Below, piece after piece: positions 33,238 to 35,910 of a stretch of 35,910 bases of DNA (positions are counted from its first letter, which is position 1; every line of letters begins with the position of its first letter). Made by a program: the position numbers and the translations under genes. The notes under the pieces were generated by a model. It saw only the letters and a list, made by a program, of their open reading frames with translations, was not told the DNA's origin and made no database searches. The DNA lies in NCBI GenBank assembly GCA_013362805.1, contig JABFVL010000070.1, positions 1-35,910 on the forward strand, given 5' to 3'. This DNA is from Mycobacteriales bacterium (GTDB taxonomy: Bacteria > Actinomycetota > Actinomycetes > Mycobacteriales > QHCE01).

Positions 33238-34371
33238 CTAATCTACGTTTGGTTGGCTCGTAGTGATGTTCGCGGTGAAGCTGGACGAATGTGCGACGGT
33301 GCCGTTAGGAAAGGTTTGGTTGTCGCCAACGACAATCAAACGTTGGCCCAATACTTTTGATTTATCCGGGTCGATAATAATTTCTTGGCGCAGCCCGTCT
33401 TCTTCCACTCCCAATGCGATTCCCTTTCGCCCAGCAAGGTCAACCTGGTCGAAGCGTTCGATACCCGGTATATCTGCCACTACCAAGAACAGTGCTTCCC
33501 GAAGTTCGGGGCTCATCAATGCATCACCTCCGACGCCGAATAGGCGGCTTACAGTGGCGAGCATGTTGATTTTCGTGACCGGTTGGTTTCGCTGTCGGAG
33601 GTCATCTTCGATTCGGGCGCCAAGCGCGGCGGGCTCGGTTGGCAAGCTCGCCAATTTGTCCGATGTGGGATTCATAAACGGGCTGAGCCGACTCGGATGG
33701 TTAGGGTCTCCGGCGGGTATTTCGCTGTCATCCTGCCTGATCGACATGCCACGTGCCGGCCCTTGATTGGGGATGGGGACCATGGTGAAGACTGGCGGCC
33801 CGGGACTGATCCCGGCCTTTTCGAGATCTGCCAAAGTGCCCTCAAATAGCTCAGGGCTGTGCCGCAAAGTCTCCTGCCCGGTCATGTCATCGATTCCGTT
33901 GACCGAAATCCACTGCTCTCCGACCACGTTGTCGTAGTAGTACAACTTCTTCGCCTGCTGGTATTCACTCTGACGATCGTTAGAAAGAGGCGTTCCGTCC
34001 TCATTAATAGGGACCCCGATCAACGTCTTGTCCTGATACTGGATATGGACATAACTACCCGTGCCTGGTTCGACCTCATGAGCATTTTCTGCGGCTTCCC
34101 GCAAAATCGCCGCGGCGCTGGCTGGGCGGGCACCTATAGGGTTTTTCGGGTCAGCTGGGAGCAAGCTAATCGCGATCGCGCCCACTACGCCGACGGTGAC
34201 GGTGACGGCACCCCAACGCACGACCCGCGACAGGGTGCTAGTCCGGCGGACGGGCGCCGTGGTCAGCTTATTCCGGGTGCGCAATAGGAATTTGTCACTG
34301 GGTTCAGGCACATCGGTGTTGAACGCTGCGAGGCTTTCGGCAATGTGCGGGGGAAGTTTTTGCTCGTTCAT
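33238..34371 (-). CDS. CU044_5270 family protein, membrane-anchored sigma partner
   Basis: A 377-residue protein with a cytoplasmic N-terminus of about 50 residues, one membrane helix (VRWGAVTVTVGVVGAIAISLL, about 51-71) and a large outer domain. The pattern P-ASAAAIL-x-x-AAE after the helix, the repeated YVHIQY strand, and the later ELREALFLVVADIPGIE and GRKGIALGVEEDG are those of the actinobacterial CU044_5270 family. The family is regularly encoded after ECF sigma genes and is presumed to control them. Its GGAGG ribosome binding site sits at the end of the sigma gene, and the two are 2 bp apart. A strong terminator follows. Confidence 0.9.
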   Translation of the reverse strand: MNEQKLPPHIAESLAAFNTDVPEPSDKFLLRTRNKLTTAPVRRTSTLSRVVRWGAVTVTVGVVGAIAISLLPADPKNPIGARPASAAAILREAAENAHEVEPGTGSYVHIQYQDKTLIGVPINEDGTPLSNDRQSEYQQAKKLYYYDNVVGEQWISVNGIDDMTGQETLRHSPELFEGTLADLEKAGISPGPPVFTMVPIPNQGPARGMSIRQDDSEIPAGDPNHPSRLSPFMNPTSDKLASLPTEPAALGARIEDDLRQRNQPVTKINMLATVSRLFGVGGDALMSPELREALFLVVADIPGIERFDQVDLAGRKGIALGVEEDGLRQEIIIDPDKSKVLGQRLIVVGDNQTFPNGTVAHSSSFTANITTSQPNVD

Positions 34372-34373
34372 GA

Positions 34374-34985
34374 CTAGCCTCCAAAACCGCCGTGGGCGAT
34401 GACAAATGATTTTGCGGTGCTGAATTCGTTGTGAGCGGCGCGCAACACCGCACGGGTGCGGTTCAGTCGGGAGCGCACAGTGCCAATGGAAATATCGAGG
34501 GCGGTGGCGATTTCGGCATAGCTCAACTCGGCCCAGGCATAAAGGAGCAGCACGTCGCGTTGCTTTGCGGGCAGTGCGGCCAGTGCCTGCGCGAGCTGGG
34601 CGGTGGTGTTGCTGGCGTCGAGCCGGGACACGCTCGCCTCGGCCGTATCGTCGGTGGCGACTTGACCGCTTCCGAGTGGGTCTGCGTAATTGCGGGCGAA
34701 AGCTTTCAACGCGCGAGTTTCATTGCGGTGTTGTCGGCGCAACAAGTTAGTAGCTATGCCATATAGCCAAGGTAGAGCAGAGGTCGCACTCGTATTGAAT
34801 TTATGTCGATTTTCGAAAGCGCGCATAAATGTGTCAGCAACAATATCCTCAGCAATATCGGGCCCGACTCGACGCGCGGCATATCGGTAAATTGTCCGAG
34901 CATATTTATCGAATAATTGCGCGAAATCTTCACGGTCGCCGGCAAGGAGCTCTGTATCTGTTGACTCTTCACCAGAGTAATTCAC
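34374..34985 (-). CDS. ECF-family RNA polymerase sigma factor
   Basis: About 203 residues. Region 2 (about 22-90) has LFDKYARTIYRYAARRVG, AEDIVADTFMRAF and ALPWLYGIATNLLRRQHR. Region 4 (about 130-185) has LPAKQRDVLLLYAWAELSYAEIATAL and GTVRSRLNRTRAVLR. Two GTG codons overlap the leader ORF stop. I choose the second (34985) because GAGG is then 5 bases away and it forms a GTGA overlap with the leader ORF; the first would start at 34988. The gene is followed 2 bp later by the CU044_5270 gene. Autoregulation through the repeat at 35097 is possible. Confidence 0.93.
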   Translation of the reverse strand: MNYSGEESTDTELLAGDREDFAQLFDKYARTIYRYAARRVGPDIAEDIVADTFMRAFENRHKFNTSATSALPWLYGIATNLLRRQHRNETRALKAFARNYADPLGSGQVATDDTAEASVSRLDASNTTAQLAQALAALPAKQRDVLLLYAWAELSYAEIATALDISIGTVRSRLNRTRAVLRAAHNEFSTAKSFVIAHGGFGG

Positions 34986-35104
34986 CACAACCTCGCTTGC
35001 CTCGGGAATATGGTCGTCTTATCGGGTGTGAGCAGTTGGATTAGGCTAATGATGACACCCCCTGTTATTGGCCGCATAACGGCGCGGCGTAAATGTGTTG
35101 TCAT
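34982..35104 (-). CDS. 40-residue leader ORF coupled to the sigma gene
   Basis: ATG 35104 lies inside the second 47-bp repeat, exactly where the GT-C gene starts in the first copy, and both peptides begin MTTH. The frame runs 40 codons and its TGA overlaps the sigma GTG in a GTGA. The peptide has a basic start, a short hydrophobic middle (GGVIISLIQLL) and a basic end. It may be a leader peptide allowing translational coupling, or the decayed start of another gene. Confidence 0.5.
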   Translation of the reverse strand: MTTHLRRAVMRPITGGVIISLIQLLTPDKTTIFPRQARLW

Positions 35105-35143
35105 CTAGTTCTTTCCCGGAGGGGCCTATCCGGTTCCATATCA
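35097..35143 (-). repeat. 47-bp repeat, copy 2, before the sigma operon
   Basis: It matches 33034-33080 at 41 of 47 bases. The conserved parts are GGAACCG, ATAGG, CGGG and AAGAACTAGATGACAAC (minus strand). GGAAC is the usual -35 box of ECF sigma promoters, so this may be a promoter with transcription starting near the ATG. Confidence 0.75.
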
Positions 35144-35339
35144 AAAGAGGCTCGCGCCAGATAGCGGGATCGTTCGATTCTGTTCATTGTGACGTCGGCC
35201 TTGAATGATTTTCAGATGGCGTCATGGTGTAGAAAGACCCGCTTTTAAGAAGCCACTTGTATGCCATGAGGCGAGCAGAATGTACGCGAACGATCGTTTA
35301 TGTGATACATCCACGCCATTAGGGCTCTGAGAGCAACTC
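35144..35339. other. Intergenic region between sigma leader and recombinase scar
   Basis: About 200 bp between the repeat and the resolvase remnant. The open frames here are antisense to the resolvase remnant or lack start signals. I see no gene, hairpin or repeat. Confidence 0.4.
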
Positions 35340-35593
35340 GTGTCCGAACCAATGCGATACATTGATGCCGGTGAAATCGGCTACGCACGAGTCTTGACCT
35401 GCGACCAGCACACCGAAGCGCAAACTGACGTTTTGAAAGCGGCCGACCGCAAGGAAAGCTATATAGATAAAGCCCCCGGGAAACTCGCCTCAGGCCCGGA
35501 ACTCGACAAAGCGCCACTACGGGCTCGCGCAGGCGATCAGCTCTTGATTGCCAAATTGGACCGACTTGTGAAATCGCCGGAGTCCCTGTTGTC
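35340..35593 (+). pseudogene. Truncated, inactive serine resolvase
   Basis: The N-terminal catalytic domain of the resolvase/invertase family is recognisable: IGYARVLTCDQHTEAQ, a mid-section with RAGDQLLIAKLDRLVKSPESLL, then the sequence breaks off at about residue 85. The catalytic serine of YARVS is Leu (TTG instead of TCG), a single-base change that abolishes activity. The DNA-binding domain is missing and the frame runs into unrelated sequence. A GTG start at 35340 remains. Confidence 0.75.
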
Positions 35594-35773
35594 GGGCTTC
35601 ACGACCTACGCTGCGGCTGCGTTTCTCTACTTCTGGCTAAGGGCGTTCCGCCCCGCACGGTCATGGACATCGTCGGGCATACCACCCTTGAAATGATGAT
35701 GAACACCTACGGACATGTGACTCTTGACGACGGAAACGCCCTTGACAGGCGCGGCGACTTGTTGGGGGAGTGA
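35594..35773 (+). pseudogene. C-terminal remnant of a tyrosine recombinase (phage-type integrase)
   Basis: In a frame different from the resolvase, 35594-35773 encodes the end of a tyrosine integrase. It reads HDLR at 35600-35611, LLLAKGVPPRTVMDIVGHTTLEM, NTYGHV with the catalytic Tyr (TAC 35708-35710), and a tail to TGA 35771-35773. The second His of H-x-L-R-H is Cys here. All upstream domains are absent and the piece is fused out of frame to the resolvase fragment. It is too short and startless to appear as a gene. Confidence 0.8.
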
Positions 35774-35805
35774 GCCCGTTGCTGTCAATTGCTGCTGTCA
35801 AAAAC

Positions 35806-35847
35806 CAAAAAGGTAGCTACCCAATTGAAGCTCTAGGGCAACTACCT
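35806..35847 (-). terminator. Intrinsic terminator downstream of the tRNA-Pro remnant
   Basis: On the minus strand, AGGTAGTTGCCC (35836-35847) pairs over 12 bp, with two G-U pairs, with GGGTAGCTACCT (35810-35821), followed by a T run. It sits 12 bp past the tRNA 3' end, as for a normal tRNA transcript. Confidence 0.75.
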
Positions 35848-35859
35848 GCGAAAACGTGC

Positions 35860-35896
35860 GTCGGGAAGACAGGATTTGAACATGCGAACCCTTGAC
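35860..35896 (-). tRNA. 3' fragment of a tRNA-Pro gene, probably an attachment-site remnant
   Basis: Read on the minus strand, 35896-35860 gives the 3' side of the anticodon stem (TCAAG), variable loop, T arm with TTCAAAT loop and CCTGT, and acceptor CTTCCCG with discriminator A. This is the usual tRNA-Pro 3' half. A T-stem mismatch (GCATG against CCTGT) and unrelated sequence upstream, where CTTGA should be, show it is not a complete gene. It lies next to an integrase remnant, the standard arrangement of an att site. Confidence 0.65.
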
Positions 35897-35910
35897 ACCA
35901 GGAATTCCTG

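Noticed and set aside
35860..35910. Complete tRNA gene at the right edge
   Set aside because: The 5' side of the anticodon stem does not pair, U33 is C and the T stem has a mismatch, so only a 3' fragment is supported.
1..35910. CRISPR array or complete insertion sequence
   Set aside because: I saw no regularly spaced repeats, no transposase and no terminal inverted repeats flanking a gene.

Overview
The window looks like chromosome from a mesophilic actinobacterium of only moderately high GC. Supporting signs are GTG/TTG starts beside ATG, many small Sec-exported proteins, an ECF sigma factor paired with a CU044_5270-type protein, LuxR/HisKA_3 two-component genes, and an integrase C-terminus of the type common on actinobacterial elements. 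Genus cannot be fixed by eye. The window opens inside a gene (last 34 codons) and closes in a decayed tRNA-Pro 3' fragment.

Layout. (1) 0-11.3 kb holds small, mostly singly transcribed accessory genes: a TetR regulator divergent from a membrane protein, an exported SRPBCC protein, an exported protein like spore-associated protein A, a NarL-type two-component pair divergent from a membrane protein, a RibD-C/DHFR-fold reductase followed by a close relative of blasticidin-S deaminase, a VOC protein, an exported Cys-containing protein, a putative immunity-family protein and a PPC/DUF296 protein. (2) 11.3-23.3 kb is the strangest part. It has a 992-residue protein with three GTP-cyclohydrolase-II-like modules, a 380-residue protein I cannot place, a threonine-dehydratase-like PLP enzyme, a 1014-residue orphan, and a GT-B-like protein overlapping an SRPBCC protein. 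(3) 23.7-31 kb carries a GNAT enzyme, a 1195-residue protein with three CbxX/CfxQ-type AAA modules (only the last looks fully active), a helical partner candidate, a gamma-glutamylcyclotransferase-like protein and a small Cys-rich protein. (4) 31.6-35.1 kb has a polytopic GT-C-like glycosyltransferase and an ECF sigma/CU044_5270 pair. A 47-bp repeat lies at the start of the glycosyltransferase gene and in front of the sigma gene. (5) 35.3-35.9 kb is a recombination scar: a dead serine-resolvase fragment joined to the C-terminus of a tyrosine integrase, next to the tRNA-Pro 3' remnant and its terminator.

How the genes may work together. The clearest functional units are the two-component operon, the sigma/CU044_5270 operon with its coupled leader ORF, and the AAA protein with its upstream helical gene. 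The most likely undescribed biology is the triple-RibA protein. Its modules have lost complementary parts of the active site, and it sits near a deaminase, a RibD-type reductase and a block of orphan enzymes. A GTP-derived metabolite pathway is possible, but that is inference. Several strong hairpins mark gene ends. I found no CRISPR array and no complete insertion sequence.
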